Origin: Loripinus fragilis
Taxonomy: Eukaryota; Mollusca; Bivalvia; Lucinida; Lucinidae
NCBI GenBank assembly: GCA_964019695.1
Contig: OZ026524.1
Coordinates: forward strand, 23,147,656 to 23,211,655
Direction of reading: 5' to 3'
Length of the DNA: 64,000 nt
Under the pieces are notes generated by a model that worked only from the letters and a program-made list of their open reading frames with translations, was not told where the DNA came from and searched no databases. Every line of letters begins with the position of its first letter. The stretch's first letter is position 1. Made by a program: the position numbers and the translations under genes. Positions 32,540 to 41,911 of the stretch are shown here, piece after piece.

Positions 32540-32901
32540 CTTATCTTTTTTAGGTAGCCTATATTGCAAACAATATGGACCCAAATAAGACTGCTACCAC
32601 ACATAGTTCCATGATAAAATCTAGCCTACAGTGCATTCAAGAATTTGCAGCAGATGTTAAAAGCAGACAACATTTTCAGGACAAAAAATATTTGCGGGCT
32701 GTTTGTTTGTTTCATTTGATTCTTTACGTCCAATCAACAATCTTTCAGTTAAAAAGGGACAGTTGTTCCTGCGTTGAAACAGTACTAAGCTAGGATAAAT
32801 ATTTCTTGCTCAAGGACCACAAGGTAGTGTTGCCAGTGAGGCTTGAACCCACGGACCCTCGGTCTCGAGTCAAGTACTCTACCACTGAGCCACTGCGCTC
32901 C
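32540..32901. mobile_element. Family A2 element and SINE2
   Basis: 32540-32690: TAGGTAGCCTATATTGCAAA ... CATGATAAAATCTAGCCTAC (A2, reverse). 32698-32901: complete - strand SINE2 with the head at 32820-32900 (read on - strand, GTGGCTCAGTGGTAGAGTAC). Confidence 0.72.
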
Positions 32902-32995
32902 CATTTGAGGGCTGAAAATCAATTAAATTTACTAAGTGCCTTAGGTATCTGAATATATAGGGTAAATGCTGCAATTAGTATAAAGCCAAACTTAC

Positions 32996-33158
32996 CAACA
33001 TAGCTCTTTATGATATCAGCAAATTGCTTAATGGTGTATTCATCAGGATTCCCAAGGTTCACAGGAAGACTATAATTGCTGTTCATTAGTGCGACAAGTC
33101 CATCAACTAAGTCACTAACATACTGGAATGATCTTGTCTGATCGCCTTCACCATACAT
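32996..33158 (-). CDS. UXS1: UDP-glucuronate decarboxylase, internal exon
   Basis: On the - strand the acceptor is TTGTTGTAG and the donor G|GTAAGTTTGG. It reads MYGEGDQTRSFQYVSDLVDG then LVALMNSNYSLPVNLGNPDE and YTIKQFADIIKSYV. YG-x-G-x-QTR-x-FQYV-x-DLV-x-G and PVNLGNP are diagnostic for UXS1 among extended short-chain dehydrogenases. The initial Met is internal. 163 bases, 54 codons plus one base. Confidence 0.95.
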
Positions 33159-33190
33159 CTACAACAAGATATAAGCAATAATAATGGGTT

Positions 33191-33513
33191 TGTTTGTTTC
33201 TATGGTTTGATGCTTAATATCCTAGTCAACAGCTATGGTCATGTCGGGACGGTCAGTTCACCTAACCACACTTTTTTCCAAAGCAAGCTTAACTAAGCAG
33301 TTAACCAGTGCTTCGTGCACATACTTTCGCTTGTGATTGACAACAACCCTTCTAGAATCAGGGGAAGAAAGGAGAATGGCTGTACAAATTATTTCATGAT
33401 CAATCTCCAGGAAATTAAGGGACCAGGCTGGGATCAAGTTTGCGACCCCTGGATCTCCAGTCAGACACATATCTGCAGTCAGACATGTTACCTGCAACGT
33501 TATGCAGCCTGGT
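33191..33513 (-). mobile_element. SINE1 (tRNA-derived)
   Basis: Read on the - strand: head CCAGGCTGCATAACGTTGCA, B-box-like GGGGTCGCAAACTTGATCCC, body with ATGCACGAAGCACTGGTTAA, and a diverged tail near 33215 (TTGACTAGGATATTAAGC). Confidence 0.75.
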
Positions 33514-34668
33514 AAATGCATTATGGGAAATAAACTTTTTTTATTATTTTAAGCAAAAAAAGTGATATTTCCTTTATTTCTCTTTGAAAATATGGACCTA
33601 CACACAAGATTTTGGTACTTATAGCATCGGCGAGCAGCAAAGGCTCAGGTGAGCCTGGGCATACGCTCAGTCTCGTCAGAGCCTTTGACTCTCGCTCGCA
33701 TACACAAAGAATGGAAGAAGAGGCAGGGTCAGACCAAATATTAGCAGGGGATTTTCTGCCTTTCTCTAGGGGCCGAATTTCGGCCACATTCCCACATTTT
33801 CCCAATTAAGAAAAAAAATATTTTTTTACTTTTTTTTAGAGACCACTACTACTTATGAGAAACAATGACCCATGTCAGAATGATACTTATTCACTTGTGC
33901 TTAAGTGGTATGCAGTGATTCATTTGCAATTTTGGGCTTATGGGCCCTGGGACTCGCTGTTTCCCATATCAATGAGTCCAACTGCAAACTTATGAGCTCA
34001 GAACACTTTTTTTCATGACACGTCTGCAATACCATTGCATCCTGGGACTCGCTGAAATAAAAACTTTACATCCCAGAGTAAAAATTATGAGTAAAAAGGA
34101 TGCAGGATGCACTGGGTATGCTTGGCATAATGCAATCTAAAATAACCTGATTTTGAGAATATATTTTGCTCCCCTTGTTATGTTCTATGTAGTTAATTTC
34201 TCCCAATTTTGATGTTAAGTCAATCATTTTTCCCCAATTTTGGCCAGAGGCCTTTTCCCAAAATTGCTGAAAAAAGTCCTGATGAGACCTCTACTCCTGC
34301 TATACATGTCAGTATGAGCGTTTAAAGCAGGGTTTGGGAATGCAATATGTTCCAAAATCTCATATGCTGGACCATTTATTTTAGGGCACTCATTGGGAAA
34401 GTAATTGGCCATTTTTATTGATGGGGTCAAATTCATTTTAGCTTCTTTTATTGCAGAAATGACCATTTCTGCATTATTGTTTTCAATTCTGACCATTGGC
34501 TTCACAAGGTGTTTGACTCATTGCATGCTGGGTAATTTCTCATGCTTTTCTTGTTGTCTCAAAGTTTTTTTTGGAAATTAACTTTTTCAAAAGAATTATT
34601 TCAGGGACACTATTAGGGCTACGAAAAAGTATGTATGATACACATTACCCATTTTGGTCACTGACAGC
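33514..34668. other. UXS1 intron with families G' and E fragments
   Basis: 33600-33780: G' (GCAAAGGCTCAGGTGAGCCT, GTCAGAGCCTTTG). 34290-34380 has a second G'-like end. 34511-34620: left half of family E (TTGCATGCTGGGTAATTTC). The remainder was not recognised. Confidence 0.5.
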
Positions 34669-34982
34669 AGACACAGAAAAATTACTTTCTGTGATTGGTT
34701 GACACAGAAAAGTAACTTACTGTGATTGGTTGACACAGAAATGTAATTTAACATGATTGGTTGACACAGAAAAATAACTTAACATGATTGGTTGACACAG
34801 AGAAGTAACTTTCTGTGATTGGTTGACACAGAAATGTAACTTAACATGATTGGCTGACACAGAAAAGTAACTTACTGTGATTGGTTGACAAAGAAATGTA
34901 ACTTAACATGATTGGTTGACACAGAAAAGTAATTTACCGTGATTGGTTGACACAGAAAAGTAACTTACCGTGATTGGTTGAT
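34669..34982 (-). repeat. UXS1 splice-donor-derived 31-bp array, ten copies
   Basis: On the - strand the unit is TCAACCAATCACG|GTAAGTT followed by ACTTTTCTGTG; the bar marks the authentic exon end at 34969. Ten contiguous 31-base units extend only to the intron side. The two nearest units keep ACG|GTAAGTT and ACG|GTAAATT; two more keep ACA|GTAAGTT; four read ATGTTAAGTT; two have lost the site. There are no spacers. Confidence 0.93.
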
Positions 34983-35088
34983 TTTGTAAAGCTTGGAGAA
35001 TAAAGTTGCTCACTACTCGCCCATCATTCATATGCATTCTTGGTCCAAACGTGTTGAATATTCTTGCCACTCGTATCTCTACATGTTC
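34969..35088 (-). CDS. UXS1: UDP-glucuronate decarboxylase, internal exon
   Basis: On the - strand the acceptor is GCATCTTTCAG and the donor ACG|GTAAGTT. Exactly 40 codons, phase 0: [20 protein letters not shown] then [34 protein letters not shown] is nearly invariant in UXS1 and contains the substrate-contacting Arg and Asn residues. Its last 13 bases are the seed of the array downstream; the exact donor therefore sits inside a minisatellite. Confidence 0.95.
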
Positions 35089-35094
35089 CTGAAA

Positions 35095-36090
35095 GATGCA
35101 TAGGTTTTAGATAAACCATATTTTAGAGCATAAAATTGTAAATATTTTCTTGCCCATCAGTTTTAATATGTGCTTTGGGTGCTCAAAATAACTGTCTCAT
35201 TGAGACGGTTCTTCTTTTCAGTACCCACAACATGTGTTTTGGTTGAGAAATAAAATATTTTTTTTGGTACACACTCTTACCTAAAGCCTGTACCAATCAA
35301 CACGTACCAAGTCTAGTTTACAGTATGTAATTAAAAATGAATTTTCTTATTTCTCGACAAAAATATGTGTTGTGGGTACTCAAAAGAACCGTCTCGATGA
35401 GACGGTTCTTTTGAGCACCTAAAACAGATGTTAAAACTGATGGAAAAGAAAATGTTCACAATTTTACACTCAAAAAATTTGTCTATCTGGATCTATAAAA
35501 CATACATGTACAGCCATCCAGTGGGACTATGTTTGAGCCTTCATCTATTTCCACACTTTGTGTGTGCAAGCAGCTAAGGCTCTGATGGTCTGAGCTAATG
35601 TGCAGGCTCATCAGAGTCTTGGCTACTTGCTGAAGTGATAAGTGCCAAAATCTCATTTCTTGGCTCTGATGGAGTCCTATGACTGGTAATGGTTTCAAAA
35701 TGATATAGGTCATTTCTAAGGTAAAAATTGTCATTGATGAAAAAAGTTGTTTGTTTGGTGTGATTATTTACGTCCAGGTCAAAAATTTACAATTTTCAGT
35801 CATGCCAGGACAGGTCCTCTTGGGTTGAACCAGTATTAAGCAGCAGGTAAAGTAACTTGCTCAATGACACAAGCGATGATGAAATGAGGAACAATGGAAA
35901 TAATGCTACAGACCTAAAGAGTGCCTGATAAAAAAGCTAATTTTCTTTATTTTCACCCAAAAAATAAGTTGTGGGTGCTCAAAACAGCCATTTCAATGAG
36001 ACCATTCTTTTGAGCACCAAACGCATATACTTAAATCAATGGATTAAAATATAATCACTAATTAGGGCTCAAAAAATTTGCTTATATGAA
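35095..36090. mobile_element. Three family C hairpins, a G' element and a partial SINE2
   Basis: 35095-35290, 35320-35480 and 35930-36090 are family C; the second has the near-perfect CTCAAAAGAACCGTCTCGAT / ATGAGACGGTTCTTTTGAG. 35500-35670 is G'. 35743-35873 is the 3' part of a - strand SINE2. Confidence 0.72.
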
Positions 36091-36102
36091 CATAGGCAAA
36101 AC

Positions 36103-36570
36103 AACAAAATTATGAGTCAACTCATGAGATTTTAGTACAAAATAAATTATGAGTCAACTCATGAGATTTTAGTACATATTGCATACAGTAAAACCTGTGC
36201 AAAACAGCCACTCTCAAAAAGACAGAAAATCGGTTTTCATGACTAATTACGTGTATCACTTAATGCTCCAAGGGGAGCATTCTGCAAAACTTTTGACCTT
36301 CATTAAGCTACCACTTGTCATTAAGATCTTTGTTTTGTCTACTTTTGAGTGGCTGTTTTACACAGGTTTTACTCTATGTATAAATTCATGCTTAAAACAT
36401 GCATACACAGCTATCTAGTGGGACTAGGTGTCTGAAATTTAGACTGTGCCTTCCTCTACTTCCATACTTTGTGTATGCTAGCAGCAAAGGCTCTGACGAG
36501 ACTGCAAATTTGCGCAGTCTCATCCGAGCCTTGGCTGCTCCCTGATATGATAAGTACCAAAATCCAGCGT
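36103..36570. mobile_element. Short duplication, family D element and G' element
   Basis: 36103-36178: AAATTATGAGTCAACTCATG then AGATTTTAGTAC occurs twice. 36186-36374: family D with CAGTAAAACCTGTGC / ACAGGTTTTACT ends after TA. 36420-36570: G' (TATGCTAGCAGCAAAGGCTC ... GAGCCTTGGCTGCTC). Confidence 0.7.
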
Positions 36571-36583
36571 GCAGGCCCAAATC

Positions 36584-36707
36584 ACAGGGGCCAGTCCAGT
36601 GTTGACAGTATGCCACAAAATAATAAGTTTAACAAATTGTCTAGTTTATAGTCTATTTCAAACATTATCGGAGATGGCATATTTTTAAAATGGACTGGCC
36701 CCTGTGG
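36584..36707. mobile_element. Short TIR element 8-15 bases from a UXS1 donor
   Basis: CAGGGGCCAGTCCAGTGTTG and ATGGACTGGCCCCTG are inverted ends. A much longer relative with the same ends is at 50106-50866. Confidence 0.75.
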
Positions 36708-36721
36708 ACCAAATGGTATAC

Positions 36722-36843
36722 CTGTTTCTGGTAGGCGTAACACATGGTTTCTGACACTCTTTTCCCTTCATCATAACATGCTCTTGGACCAATAGGATTA
36801 ACATTGCCCCAGTACTCCTCAGTTTGTGGATGGATTTCTGGAT
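36722..36843 (-). CDS. UXS1: UDP-glucuronate decarboxylase, internal exon (catalytic YxxxK)
   Basis: On the - strand the acceptor is TTTAATTTCAG and the donor CAG|GTATAC. With the split Asp it reads [20 protein letters not shown] then [20 protein letters not shown] and Q. The Y-D-E-G-K segment is the YxxxK catalytic pair of the short-chain dehydrogenase fold; [19 protein letters not shown] is specific to UDP-xylose synthase. 122 bases, in phase with the exons on both sides. Confidence 0.95.
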
Positions 36844-36954
36844 CTGAAATTAAAGGAACATCATCATTGAAAAGGCAAAACTACAAAATGCATCATTGAT
36901 AAAGGTTTCTTTGTGTAAAAAGACATGCCACGGGCTATTAAATACACATTATCA

Positions 36955-37115
36955 TAATAGTAACTTGATCTGGCGTACTGTATCACGTCGAGTGGATGAG
37001 GTCATACCATCGGATCACCCGAGACGCGTAGCGTCGAGGGTGATCCAATGGTATGGCCTCATCCACGAGACGTGATACTGTACGCCAGATCAAGTTACTA
37101 TTAAGATAATATGTT
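36955..37115. mobile_element. Long hairpin element
   Basis: AGTAACTTGATCTGGCGTAC then TGTATCACGTC...GGTCATACCAT is followed after an 18-base loop (GAGACGCGTAGCGTCGAG) by its complement ending GTACGCCAGATCAAGTTACT. The arms are about 70 bases with few mismatches. Confidence 0.75.
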
Positions 37116-37489
37116 TATTATATGCCTTTTTTCTGACATTCTTTCTGATTTTAAAACCGGTTTTGGTCTTTAATCCCGAAAAATTGCGAGAACGTTTGTC
37201 ATAATGTTACGTTTCTTGACGTCACGTCAACATGTCTCTGGTTCCATGCTTGCAATTTACTTTACGTAACGTCGCCGCAAAAGCAGGTAACAGATGTTAG
37301 CCTCATTTTAAAGCATAGTGATATGGATTCAGAAAACCTCAGTTCGTTGATCCGGCTTTCTGTATCAGATAGCCAGAAAACAGACAGTTCTAAAGTCGTA
37401 TCAGTTATAGGTATATAATAAAACATGTTTTATATGGCAAAAATCTATGTTCTAACAAAGAAAATTATACTCTGTTATCAAATTGCTTT

Positions 37490-38905
37490 GTGAGGCTGAC
37501 TAATGAGTACCCACAGTGTATCAGAGTTGACTTATGAGTATCCAGTGTATCAGAGTTGACTTATGAGTACCAAGTGTATCGGAGCTGACTTATGAGTACC
37601 CACAGTGTATCGGAGTTGACTTATGAGTACCCACAGTATATCGGAGTTGACTTATGAGTACCCAGTGTATCGGAGTTGACTTATGAGTGCCCAGTGTATT
37701 GGAGTTGACTTATGAGTACCTACAGCGTATCCCAGTTGACTTATGAGTACCCTAAGGAGACCAACTAGTAGCCCCTGGGCTGTTTGGAATCCTTGTAAAA
37801 TAAATAAAGCATTAAATTAAATTATGAGTGTATCAGAGTTGACTAATGAGTACCACACTGTATCGGAGTTGACTTATGAGTACCCAAAGTGTATAGGAGT
37901 TGACTTATGAATACCTACACTGTATCGGAGTTGACTTATGAGTACCCACACTGTATCGGAGTTGATTTATGAGTACCCACACTGTATCGGAGTTGACTTA
38001 TGAGTAACCAGTGTATCGGAGTTGCTTTGTGAGGTTGACTAATGAGTACCCACAGTGTATTGGAGTTGACTTATAAGTACCCACACTGTATAGGAGTTGA
38101 CTAATGAGTACCCACAGTGTATTGGAGTTGACTTATGAGTACCAAAAGTGTATAGGAGTTGACTTATGAATACCTACACTGTATTGGAGTTGACTTATGA
38201 GTACCCACAGTGTATCGGAGTTGACTTATGAGTATCCAGTGTATCGGAGTTGACTTATGAGTACCCACAGTATATCGGAGTTGACTTATGAGTACCCAGT
38301 GTATCGGAGTTGACTTATGAGTGCCCAGTGTATTGGAGTTGACTTATGAGTACCTACAGCATATCCGAGTTGACTTCTGAGTACCCTAAGGAGACCAACT
38401 AGTAGCCCCTGGGCTGTTTGGAATCCTTGTAAAATAAATAAAGCATTAAATTAAATTATGAGTGTATCAGAGTTGACTAATGAGTACCACACTGTATCGG
38501 AGTTGACTTATGAGTACCCAAAGTGTATAAGAGTTGACTTATGAATACCTACACTGTATCGGAGTTGACTTATGAGTACCCACAGTGTATCGAAGTTGAC
38601 TTATGAGTATCCACAGTGTATCGGAGTTGACTTATGAGTACCCAAAGTGTATAGGTGTTGACTTATGAATACCTACACTGTATCGGAGTTGACTAATGAG
38701 TACCCACAGTGTATCGGAGTTGACTTATGAGTATCCAAAGACAGTGTATAGGAGTTGACTTATGAATACCTACACTGTATCGGAGTTGACTTATGAGTAA
38801 CCACAGTGTATCGGAGTTGACTTATGAGTACCCACAGTGTATCGAAGTTGACTTATGAGTACCCAGTGTATCAGAGTTGACTTTGGAGTACCCAAAGGGT
38901 ATCAG
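37490..38905. repeat. 31-bp tandem array with a 634-bp higher-order repeat
   Basis: The unit GTATCGGAGTTGACTTATGA then GTACCCACAGT (shorter variants lack CACAGT) fills about 1.4 kb. An unrelated 80-base block (CCTAAGGAGACCAACTAGTA ... ATAAAGCATTAAATTAAATT) sits at 37751 and again at 38385, so a stretch of about 634 bases was duplicated as one piece. Confidence 0.93.
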
Positions 38906-38997
38906 GGACCATAGTTGTTTTGGGTTCCTTATATTGATGAAATGTAACAGATGCGGGAAAACAGCAACAGTTATTTCCATGAACCAGCACACTAGAT

Positions 38998-39600
38998 AAG
39001 CAGCGTATTTACATAAATACGCAATTAAAATCCTCAAAAAAGCAATTAAAATGAAATGTGTGCGTACGGAAAAGCAATTCTAACGATCGGTATGCAATTA
39101 CATGCGATGTCATTGCGTACCATTTGGTCCATTTCCTTTCCATTTGGGTAATAAACAAATGCCAGTTGGGAATTGATTTTTTTTTACCAGCGAGCGCTCA
39201 ATATAACTCCAGTTTTATGAAAATATCGGAGCCCAGTCCAGGATTTCGTGGAAAAACACTGTGATGAAAGTGAAACTGTTGCAAAGTGTACACGCTCGAA
39301 TGTCAACAAGGGGATGAAATTTGCTTCAGGTACAATAAAATCCGCTAGTTTGATACTTTAGAAAGGCAGACGATGGGAGTGAATAAATATGCAAGCACAT
39401 TTCCGATGGCTTCATGCAATAAGAAAACGTGTAATTACAGAAGAAAAAAAACGTGGCGTAATAAAATATGAAAATACGCAATTATTTTTGCCAGTACGCA
39501 ATTGAGGATAACCACGTTGCGTATATACCCAATTGACCCAAAAGCTTATCTAGGGCGCTGAATAACTATTTTTTACGAGAGAGTAAGAAAGGGACCTTCC
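38998..39600. other. UXS1 intron, possible TIR element
   Basis: TACATAAATACGCAATTAAA near 39010 and GAAAATACGCAATTATTTTT near 39468, with several TACGCAATT copies. The orientation of the ends is not clearly inverted, so the class is open. Confidence 0.35.
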
Positions 39601-39627
39601 AATACAAGTTCTTAGATTACTGTATAA

Positions 39628-40270
39628 ACTCTTTCCTTTCTAGTGGCAACTTCTGTTGTCTGCTGATAACCTTTACAAACAGTTTTAACCAAGATCAGGA
39701 GACTCTCAGAGACAGAATATCAGTCCTGATCTGGATCCAAACTGTTTGACACTCTGATAGTGGTCCTGAAAGAATTTTTTGAAAAAGTTAATTTGAAAAA
39801 AGTCAGCAGGTAAGCAAAAAAGCATGAAACATTTCTCAGCATGCGAAGAATAAAGCTATACAATATAGTGAAAAACATCCAAGGACCTTTTGTTGAAAGC
39901 TAAGAAGAGAATATAATAGAATGTAGGATCAGGAAAACTTTCCATATTATTTTATTTTAAAGCATAGTTTACAATGGGCCAACATCTGTTCAGTTTTATT
40001 ATTTTTTTTAAGCTCAAGCCATATGCATGTTACTTTATTCCTCTAAAACTATTCAACCCTGAGCCCATCACTTTTTTTTGTCCTAATGTGTTGTCTGATT
40101 TTCACATCTGCTGCATCTATTCAAGTGCAATTCAGACTAGATTTTTTCATGGAAGCAAACAATATGAACCCTGATCAGACTGCTCCAATGGAGCAGTCTG
40201 ATCTGGATCCATATGGTTTGCATTATAGGTTACCTAAAAAGATAAGCAGACGAGGGGAGCAGACGACAAA
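39628..40270. mobile_element. Family E MITE and family A2 element
   Basis: 39628-39855: TAAACTCTTTCCTTTCTAGT ... CAGCATGCGAAGAATAAAG, with GTCCTGATCTGGATCCAAAC (family E, reverse). 40120-40270: A2 with CTGATCAGACTGCTCCAATG then GAGCAGTCTGATC, ending about 30 bases from the next UXS1 donor. Confidence 0.68.
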
Positions 40271-40303
40271 AGTCGTGACTGTCGGGCTACGTATTAATCT
40301 TAC

Positions 40304-40363
40304 CGCCATATACTTCTGATGTGGATGCCAACAGCAATCTAGCCCTACATCTCTTGGCTAAAC
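40304..40363 (-). CDS. UXS1: UDP-glucuronate decarboxylase, internal exon
   Basis: On the - strand the acceptor is TTCTATTACAG and the donor GGCG|GTAAG. It reads (G)LAKRCRARLLLASTSEVYG plus one base. A second AG five bases in (GTTTAG) was rejected because it would delete Gly-Leu of the conserved N-x-LGLAKR. STSEVYG supplies the catalytic Ser/Thr region. Most family members have Val-Gly where this reads Cys-Arg (KRCRARLLL). That is a possible divergence or sequence error, not a frame break. Confidence 0.9.
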
Positions 40364-40385
40364 CTGTAATAGAACAATCTTTACA

Positions 40386-40959
40386 TTAACCCTTAATGCG
40401 CCAATCGCAACAAAAGTCATCTGATTTTCTCGTCTGCTGAAATGTTTAAGACACCTTTAAGGTAAACAGTGTGGACCCAGATCAGCCTGCTCCTATAGGA
40501 GCAGTCTGTTCTGGATCCACGCTATTTGCTTCTATACTTAATGCGTCAGTAATGCTAGGCAATTATTTGCAGCAAACAACTTCAGCAGACCACATTTTCA
40601 GATGCATTTTTTTTTTTGGCCCTTTAAGGGTTAACCCTTTGTATACTAGTTTGTTTTGATTCTTTACGTCCCAGTCAACAGCAATGGTCATGTTGGGACG
40701 GACAGTTTACCTAACAACACTTATTTCCTCGGAAAGCTTGACTAAGCAGTTAACTATTACTTTGTGCACATTCTTTTGCTTGTAACTGACAACAACTGTT
40801 CCTGAATCAGCGCACGAAGGAGAATGGCCGCAAAAATCATTTCATGACCAATCTCCATGAAAGTAAGGGACCGGGCCAGGATCAAACTTACGACCCCTGG
40901 ATCTGCAGTCAGACACGTATCTGCTGTTAGACACGTTACCAACTGCGTTATGCTGCCTG
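40386..40959. mobile_element. Family A MITE and SINE1 with target duplication
   Basis: 40386-40634: TTAACCCTTAATGCGCCAAT ... GGCCCTTTAAGGGTTAA with CTGCTCCTATAGGAGCAG core. 40649-40959: complete - strand SINE1; the 11-base TTTGTATACTA at 40638-40648 and 40960-40970 is its target-site duplication. On the - strand it starts CAGGCAGCATAACGCAGTTG then GTAAC and ends GACGTAAAGAATCAAAACAA. Confidence 0.85.
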
Positions 40960-41276
40960 TTTGTATACTAACAGAGACTCCTATAAACAGTGAAGACCCA
41001 GATGAAATGCTGCATAATGAGGCATTTCATCAGGATCAACACTGTTTGCTAAGACAAAAACAGTCTTCAGTGAAAGCAATACAATTTTTATTTGGAATTT
41101 ATAACCTGTGACCCCTCGATATATACAATGGACCATTACAAGTTTATTGTATCAAACCTAAAGGAAGAATTCATTAGTACATAAAGGATTAAAGCCCTCA
41201 TTATACTGCTCCTCTAGGTTTGCACTGGCTGTCAGGACTTTTGACAGCTAAGGACTTTTGACAGCTAACAATAAAA

Positions 41277-41911
41277 TTGGGTCACACTTGGCTAAATCTG
41301 CTAAATGGTTCACGGGCGACTCTGATGCCATACAGTGATGTAGATGACAGCCGCATCAAAAACAATATACAGTCAAATCTTGGTTATCCAAAAGTCAATT
41401 ATCCGAAATTACTGGACCTGCATCAAGCTATAAATCGCAAAGACTTAGATCAGAATCAGTTACTGCTTAGCTATGTAGAACCACACAAGCCAGTGGTACC
41501 ATGCACAATCACTGGATGGTTGGTGAGTGTCTTGAAGCAAGCTGGCATGGACACTCACCAATTTAAAGTCCACTCTACAAAGGGGCATCTACATCTAAAG
41601 CCAAGGCTATGGGTCTTTCGTATAGTGAAATTTTGGAAACCGCAAGATGGTCAAAAGTGACCACTTTCAAGAGACACTATTTGAGAGAGATCAATAATGC
41701 TTCCTCCAAAAACAAATTCCAGTTTTGTCATAAGTTTGAACATACATTATTATATCTTATGGAGGTTTGCGATATGAAATTAGAAATGTCATCAGTGCAA
41801 GTAATGCACACAATGAAATTAAGATTTCATGAGCAAACCGATACAAGATATAATCCCGCCCTATTTTTTTTTAACCCACCCAAAGCAGGGACAGATATTA
41901 GTAATATATAA
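41277..41911 (+). pseudogene. Broken tyrosine recombinase (DIRS/Crypton-like)
   Basis: The C-terminal half of a tyrosine recombinase can be followed in two frames. Frame 1 (from 41277) has LLSYVEPHKPV, a recombinase-like TITGWLVSVLKQAGMDT and the box II motif HSTK at 41571. A frameshift near 41585 moves the reading to a second frame (visible from 41609), with GLSYSEILETARWS and the nucleophile context RHYLRE (Tyr at 41678-41680). Box II is normally H-x-x-R; here it is Lys. The N-terminal half is not seen. The ARWS...F...HY pattern resembles the xerD-like recombinases of animal DIRS or Crypton elements; I cannot decide which. It lies on the + strand inside a UXS1 intron and is surely inactive. 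Confidence 0.6.
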
